DNA of 64,000 bases, taken from NCBI GenBank assembly GCA_905147135.1, contig LR990039.1, positions 33,911,708 to 33,975,707 on the forward strand, written 5' to 3'. Within the stretch, counting starts at the first letter, position 1. Every line of letters starts with the position of its first letter. The notes under the pieces are model-generated. The model was not told the DNA's origin. It was given only the letters and a program-made list of their open reading frames with translations, and made no database searches. This DNA is from Blastobasis lacticolella (lineage: Eukaryota > Arthropoda > Insecta > Lepidoptera > Blastobasidae). Made by a program: the position numbers and the translations under genes. Positions 1 to 11,930 of this stretch are shown here, piece after piece.

Positions 1-182
1 ATTAAAACAATTAATTGAAATGTGGTTCTTGGCGGGACTGGGGTTCGAATTCGGTAGGTACTCGGGGCACTGGTCGGAAACATTAACTATCGACGCACTT
101 TTAGCAATGCTGGGCACGGTTCCCTAGCCATTTATTTTTAGATTTTACCTTCCCTTTATTAAACTCGACCGTTTTCCTGCAG
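1..182. other. intron end upstream of exon
   Basis: No gene is visible. The segment ends in a pyrimidine-rich tract and a TTTTCCTGCAG acceptor immediately before the exon at 183, so it is read as the 3' end of an intron of a + strand gene that begins outside the window. Confidence 0.6.
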
Positions 183-272
183 AATGGTGCACGACGCAAT
201 CAAGGAGTGGGTCGAAAAATATCGCCGCAAGACCAACGACGACTCGACCCTTATTCTGCGAGAGCTGATTTG
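183..272 (+). CDS. internal coding exon, unrecognised + strand gene
   Basis: A 90-nt exon lies between a good acceptor (TTTTCCTGCAG) and a good donor (TG|GTGAGT). In the frame that starts one base in, it encodes 29 residues beginning MVHDAIKEWVEKYRRK, followed by two bases of a further codon; the ATG need not be a start because an acceptor precedes it directly. The peptide is charged and looks helical. Its W-V-E-K-Y spacing weakly recalls the N-terminal end of the STAG/stromalin domain, but this is not enough to assign a family. Codon use is GC-richer than the surroundings. The donor leaves phase 2, which fits the acceptor phase at 60936, so it may be an upstream exon of the gene ending near 62.6 kb. 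Otherwise it belongs to a different gene whose next exon I cannot find. Confidence 0.65.
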
Positions 273-1224
273 GTGAGTACCTAACATATATTCTTTTTTA
301 CATTACTAGAATGACAACGTGACTACTTTCCTCTGCCATTCCTATAGAAGTCCACCTGAAACTGATGAAGGTAATTTGGTGTTAGCTGTCGGCGTTGACA
401 CCACAAAACGCCATACTTCCGGCTCCAACGCTGATCTAACTACAATAGAATTAAAACCTTTATTAATGCCGCACGTGTTGGGTTTCCAGATTTTTAACCT
501 CTGACGAAAAAAGAGCGGTATTATAAGTACGTTTGAGATGTGTGGCTGTGTATATGTCGATCTGTGTATCTGTAGAGATGCGTGTCTGTGCGTCGTAGCT
601 CCTGAAAGGATGCGGATTTCTCTGTGTGAAAGCCAGTTTGATTGAGATGGTTCTTGGCTTTGTTTATAAAAATAAATAGACAACTATTGTGTAGTAGGTA
701 TCTATCTATTGTTCTAGCCCTTTCATCCACGTTCGCAATTATTTTCCGTAACCAGTTACGAAACAACACGTTTCTTTAATGTTTTCGTAACTGGTTATCA
801 ATCTAACGCCACCGCCATACCTAGAAACAATAGAAGATTGGGGAATATTTGACCTCCTTTCCAAACTATAATTTAAAGAGTAAAACAAAGGTACCTAATT
901 CTTGGACAGAAGGTTAACATATACAGTATGTAGTAGTAGGTGGCAACACGTAGAGCCACACCCATTCCATACAGTCCCGTTAATTTAGAGGGAAAACTCA
1001 AAGCAACTGCAGCAGGCACCAGCTCGCCGAAAGTAATGATCGACCAGACCAAAGTAGATGTTTTAGTTTTCGAACACAAACTATTATAGGTATTACGTTT
1101 TTTTATGTTTATTCTACTGAGGTTTAACGGTTCATCTCATAAAAAAGGGCTTTCCATCCAGTTTCATCCATCTCTACGTGACAAACAAGCAACCAAGCCC
1201 ACCTTAAATAGTGTGTAACTCTCA
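273..1224. other. intron, no gene seen
   Basis: AT-rich intronic sequence. Short open frames here show no codon structure or motif. It contains one small perfect inverted repeat (749-797) and no recognised element. Confidence 0.5.
749..797. repeat. 15-bp perfect inverted repeat
   Basis: TAACCAGTTACGAAA at 749-763 is repeated as its exact reverse complement at 783-797, with a 19-nt loop. It could be a small foldback or a MITE remnant. Confidence 0.6.
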
Positions 1225-1745
1225 CGTACAGGTGTCCTTACGCTCTGGACAAAGCCGAATACTACTAGTTGAGTATTTCAAACAAAACTGCAAAGTATCA
1301 TAACAATCAGTCCAGTATTTACCGAATAATCAACGATTTTAAATTTATCACTCAGGAGCAGCCTGTATGTAGTTGCATAGTCTAAGAAGTACCCTAAACA
1401 TTGCAAACTCATTTGAATTGCGTTACAACTCCACGCCAGATGACAGCTTAAATGAAATAACAAAAATGGTATTGTAATTTGACAATAATTTGAAGTGTGA
1501 TATAACGTCACTCGCTTTTCATGTGTCATGTCATGAATGTCAATAATGAATTATAGATCAATAGATACGTGTTGTCGTGATACAGTATGTTGAAATTGTT
1601 GCCGATTAAGCTACAATTTAATTTGTTAGAAAAAATTGTGATATGTTTTTTGTCTAATTTAAGAAAGACCTATTTAATGATGTTGCTGAGTAGCAGTCCT
1701 AAACAGGTTTCATTATTTGTCCAGAGGCTAAGGTCATTCTGTATA
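1225..1745 (+). repeat. isolated family-A 5' module
   Basis: From 'GGTGTCCTTACGCTCTGGAC' to 'GTCCAGAGGCTAAGGTCA' this matches, in the same order, the segment that lies 5' of the promoter in the array-A units (for example 27030-27665 and 51680-52135). The promoter and first exon are absent; a TIR element lies about 40 bp further on. It shows that family-A sequence lies on both sides of array B. Confidence 0.75.
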
Positions 1746-1784
1746 ATAGAGCCACACCCGTAATACTGAACTAAACTACTTATA

Positions 1785-3185
1785 CAGTGTGTGGCCTAGA
1801 ACGGGGGCAAATATTAAAAACGGAGGTTCTGTAGGTCACCAGTAATTAAATCATCATGGTCCGTACTAATTAAAATCAAAACTTAACTTTTTGTTTTCTG
1901 TAACAAACATACTTACATACATAGAGTTCACGCCTGTGTCCCACAGGTGGGGTAGGCAGAGACTATGGACCGCCACTTTGCTCTGTCCTGACACAATTCC
2001 CTAGCCTCGCCATATCCATACTCCTTTTCATACATCTCCTTTTATTCTCACCACTTCGGACCCCAGCTTTTTCAAAACATTACTGATCTGATCAGTGAAT
2101 GTTTTTCTTGGTCGTCCTCTTGAGGGCCGGTTTTCCAGATTCGCACTATATACCTCTTTCGTCAATCTTCTTTCATCCATATGTTCTACACGCCCGAACC
2201 AACTCAACATCCTTCTTTCTATTTTTGTCACTACATCATCTTTCATGCCACACCTTTCACGGACCACTATATTTTTCTCCCTATCACTCAATTTCACTCT
2301 ACATACTTTCCTTAGGGACCTCATTTCCACCGCATTTATTCTACTTTCATTCCTCTTCTGCCATACACAACATTCACTACCGTATGTTAGTGTGGGAAGC
2401 AAAACTGCGTTATGCAAAGTAAGACTTGCTTTTTGCGCCAAACTTTTTCTTCCCATTCCACGATTAACGGCTCCATACACTGCGTTACCCTTGTTTACTC
2501 TTCTTTCAATATCCTTCTCATACTTTCCATCACTTGTGAACATACTTCCCAGATACACGAACCTTTCACTTGCTCAACACACTTCTCTTTTATTTCAATC
2601 GAAGTGACTGTCATGCCCTCATTTGCTTCAAACACCATTTTCGTCCACTTTCGTCTTCTCCACATTCACTTTTATGCCTTTCCTTTCGAATGATTCACTC
2701 ACAATATCCAATATCCTCTGCAGTTCGCGACTTTCCGACGATGCAAGTAATACTTCATCATCAGCGTACAAAAGGCATTTAATATTGGACATTCCCATTC
2801 GCAGTCCACAATCACTCTCTCGCAGTTCATCAAAACAACTATCCATAAACAAATTAAAGAGTCATGGTGAAGCCACACATATATCTAACACTTAATCGTA
2901 AATTCAATGTAATACAAACAAAACAATAGTTCCGCTCAACACGGAGCTACTCAGAACGTCTCGTTGACATGTGGCGGCTGATATTATCTTATGCCCTGTA
3001 CCACGACATTAACAATGTTAGCGATAATTTCGTTTTGTAATAATCACTGATTATAAGTCGTAACTTTAAATTCTCATTGTGTGTAATGCATGGGTTTTGG
3101 TAAACAAGAATCTTTATAAAAAGAATACAAACACTCTAGAGAGTCTCTATTTTCAATATTAGCCCCGGTTCGAGGCCACACACTG
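1785..3185. mobile_element. TIR element carrying a LINE fragment
   Basis: CAGTGTGTGGCCT at 1785 is matched by its reverse complement ending at 3185. Similarity continues inward for about 45 bp with roughly six mismatches. TATA lies outside each end (1781-1784 and 3186-3189), compatible with a TA target duplication as in Tc1/mariner-type elements. No transposase is visible; the interior is mostly a minus-strand LINE relic, so this is a non-autonomous element into which a LINE inserted. Confidence 0.7.
1905..2880 (-). pseudogene. RTE-like LINE reverse transcriptase relic
   Basis: Minus-strand frames 2852-2628 and 2558-2028 encode the C-terminal part of a non-LTR reverse transcriptase. The catalytic block LLYADDEVLLASS is followed by YLGSMFTSDGKYEKDI and a basic tail with WFGRVEHMDERRLTKE and GRPRKTF. 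The two frames are separated by a frameshift and stops, and the N-terminal endonuclease is missing, so this is a 5'-truncated dead copy. The 3' UTR motif near 1925-1975 recurs at 24961-25040 in a second relic. Such RT proteins are common in Lepidoptera. Confidence 0.85.
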
Positions 3186-4084
3186 TATACTTAAAAAATA
3201 TATGAGTAGTTTATCAGTTGTCTAACATCAATAACACAAGCTTTGCTTACTTTGTTGCTAGATGGCGCTGTGTGAATTTGTCCAAACATGAACATGCTTG
3301 GACAAATACATACATACATAAATATGTATTTATATTTTACCCTGTATCATCCCACTGCTGGGCAAAGGCCTCCCCGCTCCCCTCTCGCGGAGAGTATAAG
3401 ATCCGGGGGGAGGCCTTTGCCCAGGAATACAACAGATACTATTTAAAATAGTAGTACTACCCCAGTCTCTCACACTCTCATCTCTACTTTGAATGCCTAT
3501 GCGAATTTTAATTTTGTGTGCAATGTGAATTCAAGCAGTAAGCGATTTTTAATTATTGAAGTACCTACTTTCTATTGCCAAACATAGTAAATGCGGAATT
3601 TTAATGAAAACTTAGGTATCTTATTTTTTTCATTGTCTCAGGCATCTACTGTAAATACCTACCAATAAAATTATGTGTCTGATCATTACTTAGGCTGACG
3701 AGATTCCTATCAATCTAAAATATAGGTGGTCATGCTATTGATCATAATGGTATGCAATGCATATGCACGCTTTGAGTTTTCCTCTCTGAAGTAGTAGAAG
3801 TAGCTCCAGTACGCGCCGTCAATTACCGTTTTCATGAGAAGCTTACTAATAATTCCCATAAATGGAGCTCTCTAACGCCCAAAACCATATTTGTCACTAT
3901 AATCATTCAATGCCTCAGAAGAAATGAAACGGCATCAAAACGCCATAGGTACCATATTAATGCATTGTTATCCAAGTTGCATAGGTATACCAAATTTCAG
4001 CACAGGTTAACACCGGGAATAGGGTCAAAATAGGCTTGCAAGATTAACCCCAAAAATCATAGGTACATATATATTGTTACAAAC
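3186..4084. other. non-coding spacer
   Basis: No gene. It holds a short TACA/TAAA-rich stretch near 3305-3335 and the hairpin at 3358-3424. The rest resembles nothing I recognise. Confidence 0.45.
3358..3424. repeat. 18-bp perfect inverted repeat
   Basis: CTGGGCAAAGGCCTCCCC at 3358-3375 pairs exactly with 3407-3424. The motif 'CCCACTGCTGGGCAAAGGCC' is a familiar lepidopteran LINE/SINE tail fragment, here present in both orientations, so this is probably two opposed element ends. Confidence 0.7.
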
Positions 4085-4170
4085 ATTGAAAGTAAAAAAA
4101 AGCTTGTAAAAACAACCCGTTACGAGTTAAGATTCTGTAGGGAGACAACAAAAATCTAGTTTTGCCCGGG

Positions 4171-4250
4171 AGCTGTATTGATTTTCCAGGTTTTATGCGC
4201 GCGCCTGTGAACCCTAGACAGAGGTAGCTCGCCATTGCGCCGTTGCAACT
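4171..4250 (+). repeat. B core 1 (B2-like)
   Basis: Has AGCTGTATTGATTTTCCAGG, ATGCGCGCGCC and CCCTAGACAGAG in order. The end is diverged. Confidence 0.75.
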
Positions 4251-4606
4251 AGGTTGGGGGCTGCAGTTGGGGGTTGAGGGCTGTCATTACCTTCATATAC
4301 GTAAACCCTTATGGATTTTGGGATGTCAAAATTAATCATGTCTCTGTCTATGTCATGGACGTCAATCGTCAACAATTAAACCTACTCTATCGACTGTTTG
4401 TTATGATACCCACAGCCATGTTCCATCATCACACCGCACGATATCGACTTTACTCCGGTGTAATTTTTAGAAAAGGGTCGTTGTCAGAATGAAATCTTAT
4501 GCACTAGTTAGCCTAATGTTGTCTGATTATATCTACAAAGTTGACCGTACAGGATTGGCCGTGTCCAAGATATTGTAAAATTTGTTTGTATGAAAATGCC
4601 AGTTAG

Positions 4607-4942
4607 TGGCCGTTCATAAAATACGTCACGCTAAAATCAGCTTTTTCTGACCCCCTCCCCCCCATTGTCACGCTGTGTCACACTTTCTGTGACCCCTCTC
4701 GAAATATTTCGTCACAAAAACTAAGCCCAAATTTTAATTAATATATTTACTAAATATAAAATAAATGACTTTCTATTATGACGAAACTTTAAAAATAAAA
4801 ATAGACAAAAAAAAATACTTATTGAAAATATTTTAATGAACAGCGAACGTCACGTTGCCATACACCCTCCGTCCCCCCTTGTCACACTTTGTCACACTCA
4901 GCAAGAGCCCCTTGTGTGCGAACGTATTTTATGAACGGCCCC
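4607..4942. mobile_element. 336-bp MITE in array B
   Basis: The ends GGCCGTTCATAAAATACG and CGTATTTTATGAACGGCC are inverted. TTAG lies on both sides (4603-4606, 4943-4946), and other B copies show the uninterrupted site 'GTTAGCGTCATTTTCGCC'. No coding capacity. Confidence 0.85.
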
Positions 4943-5186
4943 TTAGCGTCATTTTCGCCAAACAAAACGCTAATTTCATAGGTACCGAACCTATTATTTG
5001 CAAACCATTCTACTCCAAAGTCTATTTTTTTAACTTCTTGGTTTAGGACGTACAAAGGCGGACGTAAAGTAGCACTGCCTTGTCTTTCAGTATATTTCAG
5101 TATACAGCCTATAAACTTTGCAAGTTAAATAAAAGCTTGTGAAACTATCTATTTCGAGTTAATATTGTGTAGGCAGAAACAAAAAT

Positions 5187-5266
5187 CTGTATTGATTTTC
5201 AGTTTCCCTGTGCGCGCACCGGTAAGCCCTAGACAAAGCTAGCATGCCTGTGTGCAGCTGCATCTA
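5187..5266 (+). repeat. B core 2 (B1 type)
   Basis: Full motif order, with GTGCGCGCACC in place of the usual GCGCGCGCC and a following GGGGCGCGGCCAGAG tail. Confidence 0.8.
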
Positions 5267-5918
5267 GACTGAGGGTTAATGGCCGTCCGGGGCGCGGCCA
5301 GAGTTTTTAAACACGGTAGACAGAAATTATTAAAACCTTATTCACTTGCCAAAATACTGCACGTTTCTTTTGATTCGTCGTCTTATGGATTAAATAATGA
5401 TGTAGGTATGATGCTGCTGTAGAAAAGTTTTATATATAGTTGTAACCGGCGACGTTTCAGCTGTTTTATTGTTTGAATATAAACGACATGGTAAACAAAA
5501 CAACCGTTTGCTGTATGTGCAACCTGTGAGCCAATAATATGACTCATGCTGTTTTGAGTTGAATTTACGGATACCTACCTTACATTACCTTTCACGATAA
5601 TTTGATTATACCTTAAAAGCATTATCGTATTCCGAGTGGCAATTTCCAAAAATTTTAAAATTTGTAAAATTCCATTTAGCGTCATTTTCGCCAAACAAAA
5701 CGCTAATTTCATAGGATCTATTATTTGCAAACCATTCTACCCTAATGTTTAATTATTTAATTAAATTTCATGGTTTATGACTTACATAGGCGGATATAAA
5801 GTAACACTGCTTTATCTTCCAGTTTATTTGTTGCCTACAAACTTTGCAATTTATATAAAAACTATCTGTTTCGAGTTAAAATTCTGTACGCAGACAACAA
5901 AAATCTAGTTTGTCGGGG

Positions 5919-5997
5919 AGATGTATTGATTTTCAGTTTCCCTGCGCGCGCCTGCAAGCCCTAGACAGAGCTAGCATGCCTGTGTGCAGCTGCATCT
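5919..5997 (+). repeat. B core 3 (B1 type)
   Basis: GTATTGATTTTCAG, CTGCGCGCGCCTGCAAG, CCCTAGACAGAGCTAGCATG and the GCAGCTGCATCT end are all present. Confidence 0.85.
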
Positions 5998-6965
5998 AGG
6001 TAGAGGGTTAATGGCCGCCCGGGGCGTGGCCAGAGTTTTTAGACATGGTAGGCAAAATTATTAAAAGGTTTATTAACTTGCCAAAACTACTGCACATTAA
6101 TTTTGATTCGTCGTCTTTTTGAATTAAATAATGATATAGGATTGATGCTGCTGTAGAAAATTTGTGCATTCAGGTGTAACCGGAGTCGTTCCAGCGGTTT
6201 TGTTGTTTGAATATAAAATACATGGTAAACAAAACAACCATATGCTGTGTGTGCAACCTGTGAGCCAATAATATGACTCACCTGATCACTTATCCACCTG
6301 ACCAACAACTTTCACAGCTAATGTTATCCATTTTTCACACTAATAACTGCTTTCGTAAATCAAAATAAAAACGAATCAAATCAAATAATGGTGAGCGACC
6401 CTCAACTCAGTATAAAATTAATACAATACGACAAAAAGGTATTGGTACCTACCTAGTAATTTAAATAAGCGCTACACTTAATTAATCTAGTCTTTAAAAT
6501 CGTTACATTATCCAACTAACAACTTTGGTTCGGAATACTTCGGTGATTCGTCGTGCAAAAAACATTGCCTACTCTTTGCGGTTGTGTGCGTAATTTATGG
6601 CATTGTTTGCCACGTGTTAATAAGAATGCACACCAGTGAGGATACATAAACAAGAAGGCACACATATATACATTCAGACACGAATAGTTCGTTTTGCGAT
6701 CATAGCGGCGTTAGTATAACACAACAATCCATTACATAATATGTAATGGATAGGTGTCGCTGTGTTGAAGATATAACTCTGGTGTTCTACAAGGAACAAC
6801 GTAACTTCATGGATTACGACGTACAAAAACAGACATAAAGTTATACAGCTTTATCTTCCATTATTTGTTGCATACAAAGTTTCCAAGTTATTTATAAGTA
6901 TGTAAAACCACTTGTTTCGAGCTAATATTGTGTAGGCAGGCAACAAAAATCTAGTTTTGTCGGGG

Positions 6966-7042
6966 AGCTGTATTGATTGTCCAGGTTTACTATGCGCGCG
7001 CATGTAAGCCCTAGGCAGAGCTAGTGTGCCTTTGTGCATCTA
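6966..7042 (+). repeat. B core 4 (B2 type)
   Basis: TATTGATTGTCCAGG, ATGCGCGCGCATGTAAG and CCCTAGGCAGAGCTAG, followed by the AGATGGCGCCCTCT tail. Confidence 0.85.
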
Positions 7043-7576
7043 GGTTGAGGGCTGTGGTTGGGCGTTAATAGCTTCTCAAATACTCACGTAGATGGCGCCC
7101 TCTGAGGATATTATTATAATCTATTGACTATATTGGGCTATTGTTATAGTTGTATGGCAAATAATATATTTGACTGTCATCATTCATTGCCTTAGAACTG
7201 CCTTATTTTTTTTGAAAAGGCAGTTCTCAAATTGATATCTTATGCACCAGTTAGCTTAATGTTGTTTGATTATACCTACAAATTTCATCGTAATCGGACG
7301 GGAATTTCCAAGAAATTGTTAAATTTGCTTGTATGAAAGTTTTTTTATCGTCATAGATGCCAAATAAAACGCTAATTTCATAGGTAAGGACATTAAAGTT
7401 TATTTATTTATTTAAACTTATGGTTTATGACGTACATAGGCGGACATAAAGTAACACTCCTTTATCTTCCAGTTTATTTGTTGCTTACAAACTTTGAAAT
7501 TTAAAAAAAGCTAGTGAAACTACCTGTTTTGAGTTAATATGCTGTAGGCAGACAACAATAATCTAGTTTGTCGGGG

Positions 7577-7650
7577 AGCTGTATTGATTTTTATTTTCGC
7601 GCGCCTGCAAGCCCTAGACAGAGCGAGTACGTCTGTGTGCAGCTGCATCT
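7577..7650 (+). repeat. B core 5 (B1 type)
   Basis: TATTGATTTTTATTTTCGCGCGCCTGCAAG form, with a short deletion before the CpG run; ends AGCTGCATCT. Confidence 0.8.
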
Positions 7651-8676
7651 AGGTAGAGGGTAATGGCCGTCCGGGGCGTGGCCAGAGTTTTCAGACATGG
7701 TAGGCAGAAATTATTAAACTCTATTAAACTTGCCAAACATACTGCACGTTAACTTTGGTTCGTCGTTTTATGGATTAAATAATGATGTAGGTATGATGCT
7801 GCTGTAGAAAAGTTTTAGCATATAGTTGTAGTCGGCGTCGTTACAGCTGTTTTATTGTTTGAATTTAAAGACATGGTAAACAAAACAACCGTTTGCTGTG
7901 ACCTGACCAACAACTATCACAGCTAATGTTATCCATTTTTCACACAAATAACTGCTTTCGTAAATCAGAATAAAAACGAATAAAATCAAATAATGGTTAG
8001 CGACCCGCAACTCTTTATAAAATTAATACTCTCTGAGGATATTATTATAATGTATTGACTATATGGGGAACAACTACTGTTGTAGTTGCGTTGAAACGCG
8101 AGTTATTATTTAATATTGAGTCTTTACCTACGAAATTAGCGTTGTTCTTGTAAATACACATTTGCTCAAATATTTTTAATTGTACCTACATAACATATCA
8201 AAATTAATACTTGGTTTTGAAAATAGAGTATGTTTAGATGCTTTTAAAATTGATTGAATATTATTTGTTACGTTTTTGTAAGAGTTTAAAAATACCCCAT
8301 TTCGTATGTCGTCAGTTTTGCCTTTTTAACCAGATGTAATTTTATTTAAAGGGCAGTTATCAAAATGATATCTTATGTTAGTTGTTGTCGATGTTGTTTT
8401 ATCATACATAAATTTCATCGCAATCGGATTGGCCATTTCCAAGAAATTGTTAAATTTGTTTGTATGGAAATTTTGATAGCGACATTTTTGCCTTATAAAA
8501 CGCTAATTTCATTTCAGTTTATTTATATATTTAAACTTCATGGTCTATGACGTACAATGGCGGACATAAAGTTTCTTCCAGTTTATTTGTAGGCTATTAA
8601 CTTAGTAAATTAAATAAAAGCTTGTGAAATTACCTGTTTCGAGTCAATTACGAAACAAAAATCTAGTTTGTCGGGG

Positions 8677-8757
8677 AGCTGTATTGATTTTCAGTTTCCC
8701 TATGCGCGCGCCGGTAAGCCCTAGACAAAGCTAGCATGCCTGTGTGCAGCTGCATCT
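8677..8757 (+). repeat. B core 6 (B1 type)
   Basis: Complete core with ATGCGCGCGCCGGTAAG and CTAGACAAAGCTAGCATG. Confidence 0.85.
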
Positions 8758-9500
8758 AGACTGAGGGTTAATGGCCGCACGGGGCGCGGCCAGAGTTTTT
8801 AAACACGGTAGACGGAAATTATTAAAACCTTATTCACTTGCCATAAATACTATGCGTTAATTTTGATTCGTCGTCTTAAGGATTAAATAATGATGTAGGT
8901 ATGATGCTGCTGTAGAAAAGATTGTATATATTTGTAACCGGCGTCGTTACAGCTGTTTTATTGTTTGAATGAACACGGCAAACAAAAAAACCGTTTGCTG
9001 AGTGACAATAATATGACCCATACGGTTTTGAGTTGAAATTACGAATACCTACTTTACCTTTTGCTTATACTCTTTGCAAATCTGGTGTACAGTACAACGG
9101 CCTTTCACGAGCACGAGCTCCGAAAGAGAGTTTTTAAAAGCAATATATTTTTTAATAATTTTTATACCAACACCACCTTATTCATCTGACCAACAACTTT
9201 CACAGTTAATGTTAGATCCATTTTTCACACTAAAACAGTTTTCGTAAATGGGAATAAAAACGAATCAAATCAAATAATGGTGGGCGACCCGCAACTCTGT
9301 ATTTTATAATTACTGTATAAAATTAATACAATACGACAAAAAGATAATGGTATCCACTAATTTAAATTAGCGCTACACTTGAAGAATATAATTTTATAAA
9401 TCGTAACATTATCCAACGGACAACTTCGCTTCGGAAGACTTCGGTGATATGTCGTGCAAAAAGACATTCCCTTCTCATTTCGAGTTGTGTGCATTGATAT

Positions 9501-9637
9501 AGAAGAAAAGAAGATAGGTAGGTGGAAATAAGAAAGGAGAGCGTGTTCTCAATGCACAGGCATTGATATTTATAAGCTTTGGCAGCGCCACCCTACTCCG
9601 CGCCCGCGTATTTTAAAATGTTGTGTAGTGACGGTAC
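9501..9637 (+). repeat. dispersed repeat R, copy 1
   Basis: Contains AGAGCGTGTTCT, AATGCACA, GATATTTATA and TTTGGCAGCGCCACCCT. The same block recurs inverted at 15250-15400 and direct at 20342-20500. Element type not recognised. Confidence 0.6.
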
Positions 9638-9702
9638 ATCGTAGTTCCTCCTATATCGTATAGGTGGCGTTAACACAACTGGGAGGCTGCTGCGCCCATG
9701 GC

Positions 9703-9775
9703 TAGCTGTATTTATGTTCTAGGTTAACCTATGCGCGCGCATGTAAGCTCTAGGCAAAGCTAGCTCGCTATCTAG
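9703..9775 (+). repeat. B core 7 (B2 type, diverged)
   Basis: Starts GCTGTATTTATGTTCTAGG; ATGCGCGCGCATGTAAG is intact. Closest in detail to the isolated B core at 29833, sharing the GTTAACCTATGCGCGCGCAT stretch. Confidence 0.7.
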
Positions 9776-10114
9776 GTTGAGGGCTGTGGTTGGGCGTTAA
9801 TGGCCGCTATGGACGTCTATGAACCGTTTTAAAGAATAGCTTCTCAAAAATTCACACAGATTGCGCCTTTTATGAATGTTCCCTGTATGTATGAAAATTC
9901 CAGTTAGCGTCAATTTTGCCATACAAAAGCTATTGTTTACAAAACATTCTACTCTTCAGTTTATTTATTTATTTAAACTTAATGGATTACGACGTACAGA
10001 GGCGGACATAAATTAACACTGCTTTATCTTCCAGTTTATTTGTTGCTAGGAAATTTTGTAAGTTATATAAAAGCTTGTCAAACCACTTGTTCAACCAATC
10101 TAATTTTGTCTGGG

Positions 10115-10195
10115 AGCTGTATTGATTTTCGGTTTCCCAATGCGCGCCCGTGTAAGCCCTAGACAGAGCTAGCACACCTGTGTGCAGCTGCATCT
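10115..10195 (+). repeat. B core 8
   Basis: AGCTGTATTGATTTTCGG, AATGCGCGCCCGTGTAAG and CCCTAGACAGAGCTAGCAC; mixed B1/B2 character. Confidence 0.8.
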
Positions 10196-10567
10196 GGGCG
10201 GACGTCAACGCGCCGTTTTCAAGAAATTTACATAGATGCATAGATGGCCTATATGCAGTGGCGTGCACTTCCTACATAAACATCATTTCATCGTGTTCGG
10301 ATTAGCTGTTTTCAAGAAATTCAAAAAATACTTGGATGAAAATTCTAGTTGAAAACGCTTATTTCATAGGGAGGACCTATTATATGCAAACCATTCTCTA
10401 CCCTGAAGATTACTTAATTATTAAAATTTTATGAATTATGACGTACAAAGGCAGATATAAAGTTACACTGCTTTATCTTCCAGTTTATTTGTTGCTTACA
10501 AATTTTGCTTACAGAATTTGTAGTGAAGAGTGTGTAGACAGACAACAAAAATCTAGCTTTGTGGAGG

Positions 10568-10650
10568 AGCTGTATTGATTTTCCAGGTTTCCTATGCGCG
10601 CGCGTGTAAGCCCTAGGCAGAGCCAGTTTGCCTATATGTAGTTGCATCTA
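10568..10650 (+). repeat. B core 9 (B2 type)
   Basis: GATTTTCCAGGTTTCC, ATGCGCGCGCGTGTAAG and CCCTAGGCAGAGCC, with the longest alternating CpG run of the set. Confidence 0.85.
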
Positions 10651-11297
10651 GGTTGGGGGCTGTGGATAGGCGTTAAAAGCTTTTCAAAAGTTCACATAGA
10701 GGGCGCCCTCTGAGGACATTATTAAAATATTTTACTATGTGGGGCTATTGTTGTAGTTGTATGGCAAATAATATGTTTGTCTATCATCATTCATTGCCTT
10801 ACAACTAATTAATCCGCGTTGAACGCTAGTTATTATTCATAATTGGCGTTGTTTTTGCAATTACACATATCCTCAAATATTTTTAATTACACAACATACT
10901 TATTAATATTAATATTTAGTTTTGAAAATAGAGTATGTTTATGAGATGCTTTTAAAATTTATTTGTCAAGTTTTCATTTCGTTTAACCAGATGTAATTTT
11001 TGTTAAAAAGGCAGTTTACAAAATGATATATTATGCATCAGTTAGTTGTTGTCGATGTTGTTTGATCATACCTAAAACCTTTGTCGTAATCGGATTGACC
11101 ATTTTCAAGAAATTGTTAACTTTGGCTGTATGGAAATTTTGATAGCGTCATTTTTGCCATGCAAGACGCTAATTTCATAGGTAAGGACTCTAAAGATTAT
11201 TTATTTATTTAAACTTCATGGTTTATGACGTACAAAGGCGGACATAAAGTAACACTGCTTTATCTTCCAGTTTATTTGTTGCTTATAAAGTTTGTAA

Positions 11298-11498
11298 ATT
11301 ATACTACCTAAATTGTCGGTACTTTATTTGTCGTATTTTCAAAACAGCGCCACCTATGAAACATCGGTGTTACCTGTGTAATATATCGTTGCACTATATC
11401 TAGATGCTAACTATTCTTGTCTTGATGCGTTGCAACGGCGCATTGTAGTTCCTCATATATCGTATAGGTGGCGCCAACACAACTTGGGAGGCAGCTGT
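11298..11498. mobile_element. MITE family M, copy 1
   Basis: The block runs from CTACCTAAATTGTCGGTACT to GGCGCCAACACAACTTGGGA, with inverted inner motifs CAGCGCCACCTAT and ATAGGTGGCGCC. It recurs at 12140-12343 and 29535-29786. No coding capacity. Confidence 0.6.
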
Positions 11499-11542
11499 CG
11501 TTTATATCGGTAGACAGACAACAAAAATCTAGTTTGTCGGGG

Positions 11543-11614
11543 AGCTGTATTGATTTTCAGTCTCCCTATGCGCGCGCCTGCAAGCCCTAGACACGCCTGT
11601 CTGCAGCTGCATCT
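11543..11614 (+). repeat. B core 10 (B1, short form)
   Basis: CAGTCTCCCTATGCGCGCGC; after CCCTAGACA the AGAGCTAGCATG part is lost and the core continues CGCCTGTCTGCAGCTGC. The same deletion is in cores 11 and 16, marking a sub-lineage. Confidence 0.85.
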
Positions 11615-11681
11615 AGGTAGAGGGTTAATGGCCGCCAAGGGCGTATACAGAGATTTTAGTCAGGGTTGAAATTATTAAAAG

Positions 11682-11930
11682 CTTAAGTAACTTTCCAAAA
11701 ATACTGCACGTTAATTTTGATTTGTCGTCTTAAGTAACTTTCCAAAAATACTGCACGTTAATTTTGATTCGTCGTCTTATGGATTAAATATCATTATTTA
11801 ATCCATAAGACGTGCAGTATTTTTGGAAAATTACTTAAGCTTTTTATAATTTCTACCCAGCAGCAGCAGCATAATATCTACATCATTGTAGATATGATGC
11901 TGCTGTAGAAAATCTGTGCATATAGTTGTT
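11682..11930. repeat. direct plus inverted local rearrangement
   Basis: A 47-bp unit beginning CTTAAGTAACTTTCC occurs at 11682-11728 and 11729-11775. It is followed at about 11797-11858 by an inverted copy of the same B sequence lacking ~18 bp, and then by an inverted and a direct copy of the TGATGCTGCTG segment. The result is a long imperfect hairpin centred near 11795. The pattern fits replication template switching. Confidence 0.75.

Noticed and set aside
183..272. Naming the exon as cohesin subunit SA/STAG
   Set aside because: Only the W-x-E-x-Y spacing fits; the diagnostic following residues are not in the window.
2095..2895. Long + strand frames opposite the RT relic
   Set aside because: They are the complement of the minus-strand LINE coding region, with Ser/Phe/His-rich low-information products.
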